DNA of 38,980 nucleotides from Magnetospirillum sp. WYHS-4 (GTDB lineage: Bacteria > Pseudomonadota > Alphaproteobacteria > Rhodospirillales > GLO-3). The notes under the pieces were generated by a model, which was not told the DNA's origin, searched no databases, and saw nothing but the letters and a program-made list of their open reading frames with translations. A program made the position numbers and the translations under genes. This document shows positions 30,235 to 38,980 of the stretch, piece after piece (position 1 is the stretch's first letter; every line of letters starts with the position of its first letter). Location: NCBI GenBank assembly GCA_039908345.1, contig JAMOBD010000024.1, positions 1 to 38,980 of the forward strand, given 5' to 3'.

Positions 30235-30696
30235 ATGAAGGTCCCGTTCCACTTCCTGGCCGTCCTGCTGCTGGTCATCACGGCCTGCGACGGCAAGGAG
30301 GCCACCGGACCGGAAGAGATCAAGTGGGATCGCGATATCTGCACCCTTTGCACCATGGCCATCGCGGATGCCCGCTTCGCCACCCAGGTGCGCGGCGGGC
30401 CGAAGCGCAAGGTCTTCAAGTTCGACGACATCGGCTGCGCGGTCAACTGGCTGAACGAACAGCCCTGGGCCGGCGACGCCAAAACGGAAATCTGGACCGC
30501 CGACCTGACGAGCACGCGGGCCAAGGTGTCGTGGCTGGACGGGCGCAAGGCCTTCTACACACCCCAAAAGACCTCGCCCATGGGCTACGGCTACGGCGCC
30601 CAGGCGGAGCCGGGCGAGAACGCCCTGTCCTTCGAGGATCTGACCCGCCAGCTCCTGCAGAACGGGCCCAATCACATCTGTCCCGTGAAGCGTTGA
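30235..30696 (+). CDS. nosL: NosL-family copper-binding lipoprotein
   Basis: NosL is an outer-face lipoprotein that delivers copper to nitrous oxide reductase; paralogues serve other cuproenzymes. The 153-residue product has a signal peptide with lipobox ITAC (C18), then C36-x2-C39-x-M41 in RDICTLCTMAIAD, and SPMGYGYGA in the centre, as in NosL. ATG 30235 follows GGAGAGAGCG. It is divergently oriented to the TauE-type gene and shares an 85-base intergenic region. No other nos genes are in the window, so it is either a remote nosL or a stand-alone paralogue. Confidence 0.82.
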   Translation: MKVPFHFLAVLLLVITACDGKEATGPEEIKWDRDICTLCTMAIADARFATQVRGGPKRKVFKFDDIGCAVNWLNEQPWAGDAKTEIWTADLTSTRAKVSWLDGRKAFYTPQKTSPMGYGYGAQAEPGENALSFEDLTRQLLQNGPNHICPVKR

Positions 30697-30703
30697 CGGC
30701 CCT

Positions 30704-30717
30704 GTGACCCCGGTCAC
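30704..30717. repeat. GTGACC-cc-GGTCAC palindrome
   Basis: A 6-bp inverted repeat with a 2-base centre starts seven bases after the nosL stop, at the head of a 296-base gap (30697-30992) in which I see no gene. It has no T-run, so it is more like an operator than a terminator. Another hairpin (30942-30958, GCGGCG/CGCCGC) lies shortly before the next gene. Confidence 0.3.
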
Positions 30718-30992
30718 TTCAAGACGCCCTCCATTGTGCGAGGATGTCCTGGTCAACACGAGGAGCGGCCACTTTCCCACCGGTCCCCGTCCGAGACGAA
30801 AACAGGAATATGCGCCCCGGGGGCACACCCTCACCTTCCCCCTTCCCCTCCGTGACCCCGGGGCGTGTACCTTCCTTCCCCTCCCCGCCCCGATGCTCAA
30901 GGACTTGATCGCAGCCGTCGCCCGCGACAGGCAGGAATGGCGCGGCGTCTGTCGCCGCTCTAGAATCGGCCTTGTGAATTGGAGCGGAGCTT

Positions 30993-31409
30993 ATGCGCTG
31001 GTTGTTCTTCATCGACGGAATCGGAGTGGTCGTTTCGGGCGCTTTCGCCGGGATCGCCCTGAACGGCGGATTCTCACCGGTAGGCGGGTTGGCGGCGGCC
31101 GTGATCTTCATGGCCGGACTCTTCGCCCCCTTCGTCATGGAATACACCTCGGTCGGGCGCGACTTCGGCGCCATCGGCGGGGATTTTCTGCAGGAAGCCC
31201 GGCGCCCCTTCTTTCCGGGCGGCCGGGGCCAAGCCGAAATCTTCGGCGCTCACGACCACCGTCCCGGTTGGCATCGCCTGCGCGAGCCGATCGGCGTGGT
31301 CGCCATGCTGACCGTCGTCGCCACCTTGCTGATCGCCACCGACCTGAGTCGCTACGCGCTTCACCAAGCGGCGGTACAGCAGCAGAGAACCACCATCACC
31401 AATTTCTGA
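30993..31409 (+). CDS. Small membrane protein, unknown function
   Basis: The 138-residue product has three hydrophobic segments (about 4-25, 30-50 and 99-117). They are separated by a polar loop rich in Gly, Arg and His (ARRPFFPGGRGQ then HDHRPGWHRLREP). The start at ATG 30993 is well supported by GGAGCGGAG just upstream. A TAGAAT hexamer at 30961-30966 could be its -10 element. I do not recognise a family; it stands alone between nosL and a convergent ATPase gene. Confidence 0.7.
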   Translation: MRWLFFIDGIGVVVSGAFAGIALNGGFSPVGGLAAAVIFMAGLFAPFVMEYTSVGRDFGAIGGDFLQEARRPFFPGGRGQAEIFGAHDHRPGWHRLREPIGVVAMLTVVATLLIATDLSRYALHQAAVQQQRTTITNF

Positions 31410-31453
31410 TCGGGATTCGCCGGAAGTCGTCCGGGATTCTCGCGGGCGGAAGT

Positions 31454-31504
31454 TTCGCGGCGGCGCCCCAATCCGCCGCCGCGAAGGCGATTCCCACAAT
31501 CGCC
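31454..31504. repeat. Tandem hairpins in the intergenic region 31410-31620
   Basis: TTCGCGGCGGCG (31454-31465) pairs perfectly over 12 bp with 31474-31485. Immediately after it, GGCGATT (31486-31492) pairs with AATCGCC (31498-31504). The two hairpins abut without a gap. Neither strand has a T-tract, so they are not classical terminators. They lie between two convergent genes, a common site for bidirectional transcription stops or REP-like elements. Confidence 0.45.
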
Positions 31505-31620
31505 GGAAACAACCGTTCGTGCTTTTCCACCCCACGCCGGATTATGCGTGAATACATTGTGAAATCTGCCCAAACCGGAACTCGTTCGCAACCCTTACAT
31601 TCCCGCTGAAAACGACGAAT

Positions 31621-32430
31621 TCAGACGGCTCCCCCGGGGCCGCCATGCAGGACGGGCATCAGGTCGAAATAAGGGCGGATGACCGGCGAGGCGGAGCCGT
31701 GGAAGCCCGCGAAGGGGCCATCGAAGAAGACCCGTCCTTCATGCAGCATGACGACGCGGGGAGCCAGGCGCAGCAACAGATCCTTGTCGTGGGTGATGAT
31801 GACGGTGGTGCGAAAGCCGCCGTCCGCCTGATGGGTGGCAAGGATCAAGTCCTGAATCTGGGTGGCGCTGGTGGGGTCCAGGCCGGTGGTCGGCTCGTCG
31901 TAGAACATGACCTTGGGATCCATGGCCAGCGCGCGGGCGATGGCCAGCCGCTTGGCCATGCCGCCCGACAGGCCTTCGACGGGACTGTCGAGGAAGGCGG
32001 GGTCCGACGGCAGCGCCACCGCATCCAGTACCCGCCGTGCGATGGGAGGAATGCCCTCGGGCGCCAGGTTGCGCACCTCGGTCAGCCAGAGCCCGATGTT
32101 GTCCAGTACCGACCCGGAAAACAGGGCGTTGCGCTGGAACACCACCCCCCAATGGGTATGAATGCGGTCGCGTTCCGCCTCGTCCAGGGCGCCCAGGTCG
32201 GTGAGCGGCGCGCCGGGCCGGCCGTGGTCGGCGACCATGACTTGGCCCGCGTCGGGCGCCAGCAGGCCCAGCACGTGGTTGATAAGCACCGTCTTGCCGC
32301 AGCCCGACCCGCCCACCAGGGCGACGATCTCGCCCCGCCGGATCTCCAGGTCGACTCCCTGCAGCACCCGGTTTTCCTCGAAAGCCTTGAAAAGTCCCGT
32401 GACCTTGATTTCGACATCTTCGCGGTCCAT
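31621..32430 (-). CDS. ABC transporter ATPase, MlaF-like, orphan
   Basis: The 269-residue nucleotide-binding subunit has Walker A GGSGCGKT at 40-47, Q-loop Gln99 ([17 protein letters not shown]), signature LSGGM at 154-158, Walker B VMFYDEP at 174-180, and the switch His in [10 protein letters not shown]. The [15 protein letters not shown] and [10 protein letters not shown] patterns match the MlaF/Ttg2A group, which powers phospholipid transport between membranes. No permease (MlaE) or substrate-binding (MlaD) gene is adjacent, so its partners are elsewhere. It is divergent from glmM with a 94-base gap; TATAGA on the minus strand in that gap may be its -10. Confidence 0.85.
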   Translation of the reverse strand: MDREDVEIKVTGLFKAFEENRVLQGVDLEIRRGEIVALVGGSGCGKTVLINHVLGLLAPDAGQVMVADHGRPGAPLTDLGALDEAERDRIHTHWGVVFQRNALFSGSVLDNIGLWLTEVRNLAPEGIPPIARRVLDAVALPSDPAFLDSPVEGLSGGMAKRLAIARALAMDPKVMFYDEPTTGLDPTSATQIQDLILATHQADGGFRTTVIITHDKDLLLRLAPRVVMLHEGRVFFDGPFAGFHGSASPVIRPYFDLMPVLHGGPGGAV

Positions 32431-32524
32431 GACCGCAGTCTATACCAATTCGCAGGATGGCGTCTCTGGCGTCCGTGCCCCTCGATCTGGTATGAGTCCC
32501 CGACGACCAGGGATGGGAACGACC

Positions 32525-33873
<1,349 letters not shown>

Positions 33874-33877
<4 letters not shown>

Positions 33878-34686
33878 AGGGACGGGTCCTGATCGTCGCG
33901 GGCTCGGATTCCGGAGGCGGTGCCGGCATCCAGGCCGACGTCAAGACGGTGACCGCGCTGGGCGGCTACGCCATGACGGCCATCACCGCCCTGACCGCCC
34001 AGAACACCCGGGGCGTGTTCGGCATTCACGAAGTGCCGGCGGATTTCGTCGCCCGGCAGATGATCTTGGTCCTCGACGACATCGGCGCCGACGCCGTTAA
34101 GCTGGGCATGCTGCACCGGGCACCGGTGATCGAGGCGGTGGCCGACGTTCTGGAGGCCCGGACGCCCGGCATTCCGCTGGTGCTCGATCCCGTGATGGTG
34201 GCCAAGGGCGGAGCCTTGCTGCTTCAGGACGAGGCGGTGGCGGCCCTGAAGCGCCGCCTGCTGCCGCTCGCCACCCTGCTCACGCCCAATCTTCCCGAGG
34301 CCGAGGTCCTGGCCGGCCACTCCATCGCCACGCCTGACGAGGCGGCACGGGCCGCCGTCGACCTGTCCCAGGCCAATGGCGGGCGGGCGGTGCTGTTGAA
34401 GGGCGGGCATCTGCCCGGAACCCGCCTGGTCGATATCCTGGCCGAAGGGGGGGCGGTGATCGCCACCTTCGAGCAGGAACGCATCGACAGCGGCAATACC
34501 CACGGTACCGGCTGCACCCTGGCTTCGGCCATCGCCACCGGTCTCGCCCAGGGAATGGCGGTCGGGACGGCGGTGGCCCGCGCCCGGCGCTACGTGATCG
34601 AAGCCATCCGGACCGCCCCCGGTTTCGGCCACGGGCACGGCCCGCTCAATCACGGACATACGATACGCCCCTTCACGGAGGACTGA
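33874..34686 (+). CDS. thiD: Hydroxymethylpyrimidine/phosphomethylpyrimidine kinase ThiD
   Basis: ThiD phosphorylates HMP and HMP-phosphate in thiamine biosynthesis. The 270-residue ribokinase-fold protein starts [20 protein letters not shown], has [27 protein letters not shown], and the anion-hole motif [16 protein letters not shown]. It overlaps glmM by four bases and the next gene by one. Pairing with glmM is a packing choice rather than a shared pathway. The C-terminus is His/Gly-rich ([13 protein letters not shown]). Confidence 0.94.
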
Positions 34687-35276
34687 TGACCATGCGCTCC
34701 TGGATACTGGCTCTCGCCGCCCTGTCGCTGGCCGTCGCGCCGGCCGAGGCCTCGGACAAGAAGCCCGAAGCCAAGAAGGTGGAAAAAGGCACCGACAAGG
34801 AGGATACCCTGGCTTGGCGCCGTCCCGGCCCGAAGCACCTGCAACTCGCGTCGCTGATGGCGCCCGTGGAATCGGCCGACGGACTCCGGAAGTCCATGGT
34901 GACCGTCACTCTGGTCATCAAGACCCTGACATCCGACGACGTTCCGAAGATCTGCAGCCTCACCCCGCGAGTCAACGACGCGGCCCTGACCGAACTGCAC
35001 CGCCGGCCGATCCGGTTGCGCCCCGACCGGGAGATGGACGTCGACGAGGCCGGCCCGCGCCTCAAGGCTCCGATCAACCGGGCTCTGGGCAAGGCGATGG
35101 CCGACGAAGTGTTCATCGTCCCCGGCGCCAAGAAGATGGGAAGCGGTTCCATGAGCCGCCTGCCGTTCGCCAGCGTCTTCGGCTGCCGCGAGTTGAAGCT
35201 CGACGAGTCGGCCAGTGACAAAAAGAAGGATGGGGAGAAGAAGGACGGGGAAAAGGACGACAAGAAGAAGCACTGA
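34686..35276 (+). CDS. Secreted Lys-rich protein, possibly FliL-like
   Basis: The 196-residue product has a signal peptide (MRSWILALAALSLAVAPAEA) with likely cleavage before SDKK. It has a Lys/Glu-rich linker, a central domain of about 110 residues (MVTVTLVIKTLTSDDVPKI then LTPRVNDAALTELHR), and a C-terminal tail of Lys, Asp and Glu (KKKDGEKKDGEKDDKKKH). The central order, a beta strand followed by a PRVxDA helix, faintly recalls FliL, but I cannot confirm it. ATG 34686 shares a base with the thiD stop; ATG 34692 is a possible alternative. Confidence 0.75.
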   Translation: MTMRSWILALAALSLAVAPAEASDKKPEAKKVEKGTDKEDTLAWRRPGPKHLQLASLMAPVESADGLRKSMVTVTLVIKTLTSDDVPKICSLTPRVNDAALTELHRRPIRLRPDREMDVDEAGPRLKAPINRALGKAMADEVFIVPGAKKMGSGSMSRLPFASVFGCRELKLDESASDKKKDGEKKDGEKDDKKKH

Positions 35277-35354
35277 CTCACGGCTTTCGGCGTGACGGCG
35301 GCAGCGGTTGTGGGTAATATGGGGGAGCCACCGTAGATGTGGGGGGAGCCAAGC

Positions 35355-36758
35355 GTGAGCGGACGATTGGGGCGGATCGGGATCGCGGTCGCGGTGGCGA
35401 TTGGCCTCAGCGCTTGCGGAGGCTATCTCAGCGACGAGATCGGCGGACCGGGATTCTTCGCCGGCGGCCCCATCGGGGGTGGTGCGCAAGCCACCGACCT
35501 GGGACTGGCGGCCCTGGCCAAGGGCGATCTGGTGCTGGCCGAACGCTACTTCAAGGGTGCCCTGAAGCGCGATCCGAAGAACGCCTATGCCCAGTTCGGC
35601 ATGGGCGTCATCTACCACGCCCTTGGCGAAGCGGCGCGGGCCCGCGAGATGTACGAAGGCGTCCTGGCCCAACGGCCCGGTAGCCAGATCCGCCTGATTC
35701 CCTGGAATGGCACCGTCGCTCGCCCCCTCAACGACGTGGCGACCAGCCATCTGACCCTTTTGGACAGCGGCGGGGTCCTCAGTTCCATGGGCGGCATGCT
35801 GCCCCCGATGCCCAATGGGGCCCGGCCGGGCGCCCAGGGCGGCGGTGTGAGTGGCGCCGCGGCCGGCGCGGCGGTCATGGGCCGCAAGGGCGCCGTTCTG
35901 CCGGCGGCCGGCAGCGGCGGCGACATCCTTCTGGCGGGCGGCGATCTCAACGTGGTGTCGCGCTTCAAGACCTTGGCAGCCCTCAAGGACCAGGGATTGA
36001 TCACTTCGGACGAATTCCAGGCCCGGCGCCAAGCCAACGTCGGCGCGTTGCTGCCCCTTACCGCCCCCCCGCCGGCGGCCGGACTGGACCGGCCGGTGCC
36101 GGCAACCGACCAGATCGTCGGCCGTCTGAAGGCCCTGGCGCGATCCCTGGAAACCCGCAACATCACCCTGGAACAGCAGAGCGCCGAGCGGGCCATGATC
36201 CTGGACGCCCTGGTACCGGCGGCACCGGTCTCCATCGCCGAGGCACCGGCTCCGATCAAGGCCATGACCCAGGCGGCCGAGGCGGCCCATCGCCTCGAGT
36301 TCCTGCGCAAGGGCGATTTGGTGACGCCCGAGGAATTTCAACGGGAGCGGAGTGCCATCGAGGCAGCCTCCGCCCAGATCAAGGCGGCCGAACCGGCTCC
36401 CCGGACGACCGCCCCGGCAGCCAAGGGCGCGGCCAAGAAGGCGCCGGATGCCAAGGCAGCCGCCAAGCCCGCCGCCGGCAAGGCCAAGGGCAAGGCCACC
36501 GGGCCCCAGCATGGCGTCCATGTCGCCTCCTTCAAGTCCCAGAAGGAAGCGGAAAAGGGTTGGGAGCAGATCAAAAAGACCCACGCAGCGCTGCTGGGCA
36601 AGTTGCAGCCGGAAATCCGCAAGCAGGACCTGCCCAAGGGCACCTTCTGGCGGCTCAAGGCCGGTCCGCTGCCCGACAAGGCCGCCGCCCAGGACCTGTG
36701 CAAGAAGTTGAAGGCCAAGGGCCAGTACTGCGATCCCGCCTTCGTCAACGCCGACTGA
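35355..36758 (+). CDS. TPR and SPOR-domain lipoprotein
   Basis: The 467-residue protein starts at GTG 35355, six bases after GGGGGGAG; ATG 35337 lies upstream without a good site. A signal peptide ends in LSAC (C21 lipidation). Tetratricopeptide-type repeats follow at about 45-115 (LAKGDLVLAERYFKGALKRD, AQFGMGVIYHALGEAARA). Two SHOCT-like short helices come next (RFKTLAALKDQGLITSDEF, then RLEFLRKGDLVTPEEFQRE), then an Ala/Lys linker and a C-terminal SPOR domain (HGVHVASFKSQKEAEKGW to FWRLKAGPL). SPOR domains bind septal glycan, so a peptidoglycan- or division-linked role is likely. Confidence 0.85.
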   Translation: MSGRLGRIGIAVAVAIGLSACGGYLSDEIGGPGFFAGGPIGGGAQATDLGLAALAKGDLVLAERYFKGALKRDPKNAYAQFGMGVIYHALGEAARAREMYEGVLAQRPGSQIRLIPWNGTVARPLNDVATSHLTLLDSGGVLSSMGGMLPPMPNGARPGAQGGGVSGAAAGAAVMGRKGAVLPAAGSGGDILLAGGDLNVVSRFKTLAALKDQGLITSDEFQARRQANVGALLPLTAPPPAAGLDRPVPATDQIVGRLKALARSLETRNITLEQQSAERAMILDALVPAAPVSIAEAPAPIKAMTQAAEAAHRLEFLRKGDLVTPEEFQRERSAIEAASAQIKAAEPAPRTTAPAAKGAAKKAPDAKAAAKPAAGKAKGKATGPQHGVHVASFKSQKEAEKGWEQIKKTHAALLGKLQPEIRKQDLPKGTFWRLKAGPLPDKAAAQDLCKKLKAKGQYCDPAFVNAD

Positions 36759-36765
36759 ACGCGCC

Positions 36766-37710
36766 GTGACCTACCTTCTGCTTGCCGTCGGTTCTCTGCT
36801 GCTGGTGATCGGCGCCGAGTTCCTGGTGCGCGGCGGAGTGTCCCTGGCGCAAAGGCTCGGGGTGACGCCGCTGCTGATCGGGCTCACGGTGGTAGCATTC
36901 GGCACCTCGGCGCCCGAGTTGTTCGTCAGTGTCGATGCCGCCCTGGCGGGGTCGTCCGGCATCGCGGTCGGCAACGTGGTGGGCAGCAATATCATCAACG
37001 TCCTGCTCGTTCTCGGCATGGTCGGACTTGTCGCCCCGATACCTTTGGCACGGCGCACCACGTTGCGCGACATCGGTCTCGCCCTGGCGGCCAGCGCCTT
37101 GTTCCTGGTCGTCGGATGGACGTCCGACGCTATCCGCTGGGGCCAGGGGCTGGTCATGCTGGGCCTGCTCGCGGTCATTGGGTTCCACACATACCGCCAA
37201 GAGCGTCTATCGGATGCCGAGGCGAAGGACCTGGAAGCGCCCTACCGCAGCCTCGGGGCCATCCTGCTGGCCATAGCCGCCGGCCTGGGACTGCTGGTGG
37301 GCGGGGCGCGGCTGCTGGTGGAATCCTCCATTGCCATCGCCCGTGATTTCGGGATTTCGGAGGCTGTGATCGGCCTTACCCTAGTGGCGGGGGGAACATC
37401 GCTCCCCGAACTGGTGACCTCGGTCGTCGCGGCCCTGCGCGGGCGCACCGACATTTCGGTCGGCAACATCCTGGGCAGCAACATCTCCAACCTTCTGCTC
37501 ATCCTGGGCACGGCATCCCAGTTCGGCACCTTGCCGGTGCCGCCCGAGATCATGGGTTTCGATGCCTGGGTCATGCTGGCGGCAACCGCCGTCCTGCTGC
37601 CGCCCACCTTGCTGGGCGGTCGCCTGGGGAGGCTTTGGGGATTGCTGTTCCTGGCCGGCTACGGGGCTTATCTCCACGCCCTGTACCTTGGGCAGGTCAG
37701 CCCTTCCTGA
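36766..37710 (+). CDS. Calcium/sodium antiporter (CaCA family, YrbG-like)
   Basis: The 314-residue inner-membrane protein has about ten helices and the two inverted alpha-repeats of the cation/Ca2+ exchanger family. Repeat 1 has GTSAPEL at 46-52 and GSNIINVLLVLG from 73. Repeat 2 has GTSLPEL at 210-216 and GSNISNLLLILG from 237. The acidic residue of each PEL motif is the ion ligand. The start is GTG 36766, seven bases after the SPOR gene stop, so co-transcription is likely. The ion exchanged cannot be fixed from sequence alone. Confidence 0.9.
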   Translation: MTYLLLAVGSLLLVIGAEFLVRGGVSLAQRLGVTPLLIGLTVVAFGTSAPELFVSVDAALAGSSGIAVGNVVGSNIINVLLVLGMVGLVAPIPLARRTTLRDIGLALAASALFLVVGWTSDAIRWGQGLVMLGLLAVIGFHTYRQERLSDAEAKDLEAPYRSLGAILLAIAAGLGLLVGGARLLVESSIAIARDFGISEAVIGLTLVAGGTSLPELVTSVVAALRGRTDISVGNILGSNISNLLLILGTASQFGTLPVPPEIMGFDAWVMLAATAVLLPPTLLGGRLGRLWGLLFLAGYGAYLHALYLGQVSPS

Positions 37711-38320
37711 GCAGTTCCTCCAGCACGAAGGCCGGATAGCCGCCTTCGCGCAGGATCTCGGCGCAACGGCGCAGCATCTCGGCCTTGTCGGCCGGTACCG
37801 TCTCGTTCACGGCCACCTGAGCCGCGCCGGCGGCGAGCATGGCCGGACTGCGGGCCGAGCCGCCCTTCTCGCCCCGCAGGTAGGGCACGAAGGCCATGTC
37901 CTCGACGAGGATATGCTTCTCTAGCCAAGCCTTGAGGAAGGCCAGGACGTCGCGCCCCACCACCGTTTCCGGAGTACGCTCGTACTGCCGCTTCAGGCCG
38001 TAGACCACGCCGGTGAAGCGCTTGTGCTCGATGCCGTGTTCGATGCGCCGGGGATAGCCGCAACGTTCCTGGTAGCCTTCCTCGCGCTCGAAGTGGCTTT
38101 CCGCATATGAGACCAGAGCGTCGAGGATCGCGCCGACCATCTTCTGGTCGGCTTGGCGATGCACCGCGTCATGCAAACTGTTGATGATGTCGAAAAGCTG
38201 GCGGTGGTCGTTATCCAGCACCCGGATGCCCAGGCTGAACGCCTCGGACCAGGGCATAAACGGTCCACTCGCCGAACCAGGGCCGGAAACAATTGCGGGT
38301 CCGCGATCAACAACCGTCAT
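37697..38320 (-). CDS. Bacteriohemerythrin with C-terminal extension
   Basis: Hemerythrins bind O2 at a non-heme diiron site and act in oxygen sensing or carrying. All seven ligands are present when numbered from ATG 38320: H39, H76, E80, H95, H99, H136 and D141. The domain spans about 21-148 (FMPWSEAFSLGIRVLDNDHR to FVPYL). A roughly 60-residue helical extension follows. The start ATG 38320 has GGAGGAG upstream. A longer frame to 38422 would add a hydrophobic segment, but that DNA is AT-rich and contains a promoter, so it is discounted. The 3' end overlaps the end of the exchanger gene by 14 bases. Confidence 0.88.
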   Translation of the reverse strand: MTVVDRGPAIVSGPGSASGPFMPWSEAFSLGIRVLDNDHRQLFDIINSLHDAVHRQADQKMVGAILDALVSYAESHFEREEGYQERCGYPRRIEHGIEHKRFTGVVYGLKRQYERTPETVVGRDVLAFLKAWLEKHILVEDMAFVPYLRGEKGGSARSPAMLAAGAAQVAVNETVPADKAEMLRRCAEILREGGYPAFVLEELLRKG

Positions 38321-38360
38321 AGCGGTCGTCACTCCTCCGTCGAACCCCATCCCTGAATTC

Positions 38361-38389
38361 ATTATCAGATAAATTACGACAAAAACCAA
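38361..38389 (-). promoter_or_regulatory. Sigma70-type promoter of the hemerythrin gene
   Basis: On the minus strand TTGGTT (38384-38389) and GATAAT (38361-38366) are 17 bases apart in a clearly AT-rich block. The hemerythrin ATG is about 40 bases downstream. This argues against translation starting at 38422. Confidence 0.55.
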
Positions 38390-38453
38390 CCAAAAACGAT
38401 TCAATTTCGCAATTATCGTCATGCCTTGAAGAGGAAATCACAAGACGAAGGCG

Positions 38454-38980
38454 CTACCCTTCTCCGGTACCCGCCAGGCTGAAGCGGATCGGTACCTCGA
38501 CCAGCGCCTCCACCGTCCGCCCGCCGCGATGGGCCGGCTTGAACCGCCAGACCCTGACGGCCTCCAAGGCCGCGGTGTCCAGAGATCCGATCCCCGAACC
38601 GCGGGCCACCGCAATCTCCCGAACCGCTCCATCCTCGCCCACCCGGACGGACAGCACCACCACCCCTTCCTGGCCGCGTCGGCGGGCGGCCAGGGGATAG
38701 GCGGGACGCGGATTGCTCAGGTAGGCTGCCCGAACATCGGGAAGCGTCAGGGAAGCCTCGGCCGGCGGTCCCGGTGCTGGAGCCGGGGCCGGAGCTTGGT
38801 CGACAGTCGCCATTCCGGCGGGCGGGCCGGAAGCCTCGACTTGGATCTGTGCCGACCTGGCAGCCGGCGACTCGGTCTTACGCGGCTTGGGCGGCCTGGG
38901 AATTGGCGGAGGTGGAGCCGGCACGACCGGCTCCTCGGCCACGGGCTCGGGCGGCGGCTCCCCGGCCGGGGGCGCCGGTG
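38454..38980 (-). CDS. TonB-family energy transducer (partial, N-terminus outside window)
   Basis: The frame ends at TAG 38454-38456 and runs open to the right edge, so the N-terminal membrane anchor is missing. The visible 175 residues comprise a Pro-rich periplasm-spanning region (PAPPPPIPRPPKPRK, PAPAPAPGPP). A C-terminal TonB domain of about 80 residues follows (NPRPAYPLAARRRGQEGVV, VRVGEDGAVREIAVARGSG, TAALEAVRVWRFKPA), ending near FSLAGTGEG. TonB transmits inner-membrane proton-motive force to outer-membrane receptors; no ExbB/ExbD gene is in the window. Confidence 0.88.
   Translation of the reverse strand, partial: PAPPAGEPPPEPVAEEPVVPAPPPPIPRPPKPRKTESPAARSAQIQVEASGPPAGMATVDQAPAPAPAPGPPAEASLTLPDVRAAYLSNPRPAYPLAARRRGQEGVVVLSVRVGEDGAVREIAVARGSGIGSLDTAALEAVRVWRFKPAHRGGRTVEALVEVPIRFSLAGTGEG

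Noticed and set aside
30959-30968. 10-base match TCTAGAATCG shared with 240-249
   Set aside because: Only ten bases and no flanking similarity; the TAGAAT core may simply be a -10-like hexamer.
38321-38422. N-terminal membrane segment on the hemerythrin
   Set aside because: The DNA is AT-rich unlike neighbouring coding sequence and holds a TTGGTT-17-GATAAT promoter; a good ribosome site precedes ATG 38320.

Overview
The window is a strongly GC-rich bacterial chromosome segment. It most likely comes from an alphaproteobacterium of the Rhodospirillales (Magnetospirillum/Rhodospirillaceae-like). That placement is inferred from the complete mraZ-to-ftsZ division and cell-wall cluster followed by lpxC, bamD, recN and ligA, from a long Ala/Pro-rich FtsZ linker, from a CtrA-like box, and from accessory genes such as NosL and a bacteriohemerythrin. 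No rRNA or tRNA gene, insertion sequence or CRISPR array was seen.

Layout. (1) Positions 1-80 hold the tail of an upstream gene, closed by an intrinsic terminator. (2) Positions 131-787 are a long leader. It carries a nested inverted-repeat element, an AT-richer zone with an inverted repeat, a CtrA-like site, and five CCCA boxes at exact 10-bp period that look like the MraZ operator. (3) Positions 788-19056 are the dcw operon: mraZ, rsmH, ftsL, ftsI, murE, murF, mraY, murD, ftsW, murG, murC, murB, ddl, ftsQ, ftsA, ftsZ. It is very tightly packed, with nine 4-base stop/start overlaps, and ends in a terminator. It encodes lipid II synthesis from UDP-MurNAc to the septal PBP, plus the FtsL/Q/W/A/Z division proteins. 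(4) Positions 19188-26872 hold lpxC, a large membrane sensor histidine kinase inserted into an otherwise familiar gene order, bamD, recN and ligA.

(5) Positions 27040-27518 are a ParD-like/RelE-ParE toxin-antitoxin pair. (6) Positions 27519-28178 are an AT-richer gap. It contains a decayed reading frame and, on the minus strand, an apparently unannotated small RNA gene of about 119 nt. This gene has its own sigma70-type promoter, two GGA-bearing hairpins and an intrinsic terminator, and is the best candidate here for something undescribed. (7) Positions 28179-31409 hold a small orphan protein, a receiver-less sigma54 activator co-directional and overlapping with a TauE/SafE-type membrane protein, a divergent NosL-type copper lipoprotein, and a small membrane protein. 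(8) Positions 31621-36758 hold an orphan Mla-type ABC ATPase (minus) divergent from glmM-thiD, a secreted Lys-rich protein, and a TPR/SPOR lipoprotein. (9) Positions 36766-38980 hold a CaCA-type exchanger, a bacteriohemerythrin with a clear promoter (minus), and a truncated TonB-family protein (minus) running off the right edge.

Most genes serve the envelope and cell division: peptidoglycan precursors (mur genes, ddl, glmM), the septal machinery, lipid A commitment (lpxC), outer-membrane assembly (bamD), a SPOR lipoprotein and TonB. Functions are assigned from motifs read directly in the translations; no database search was possible.
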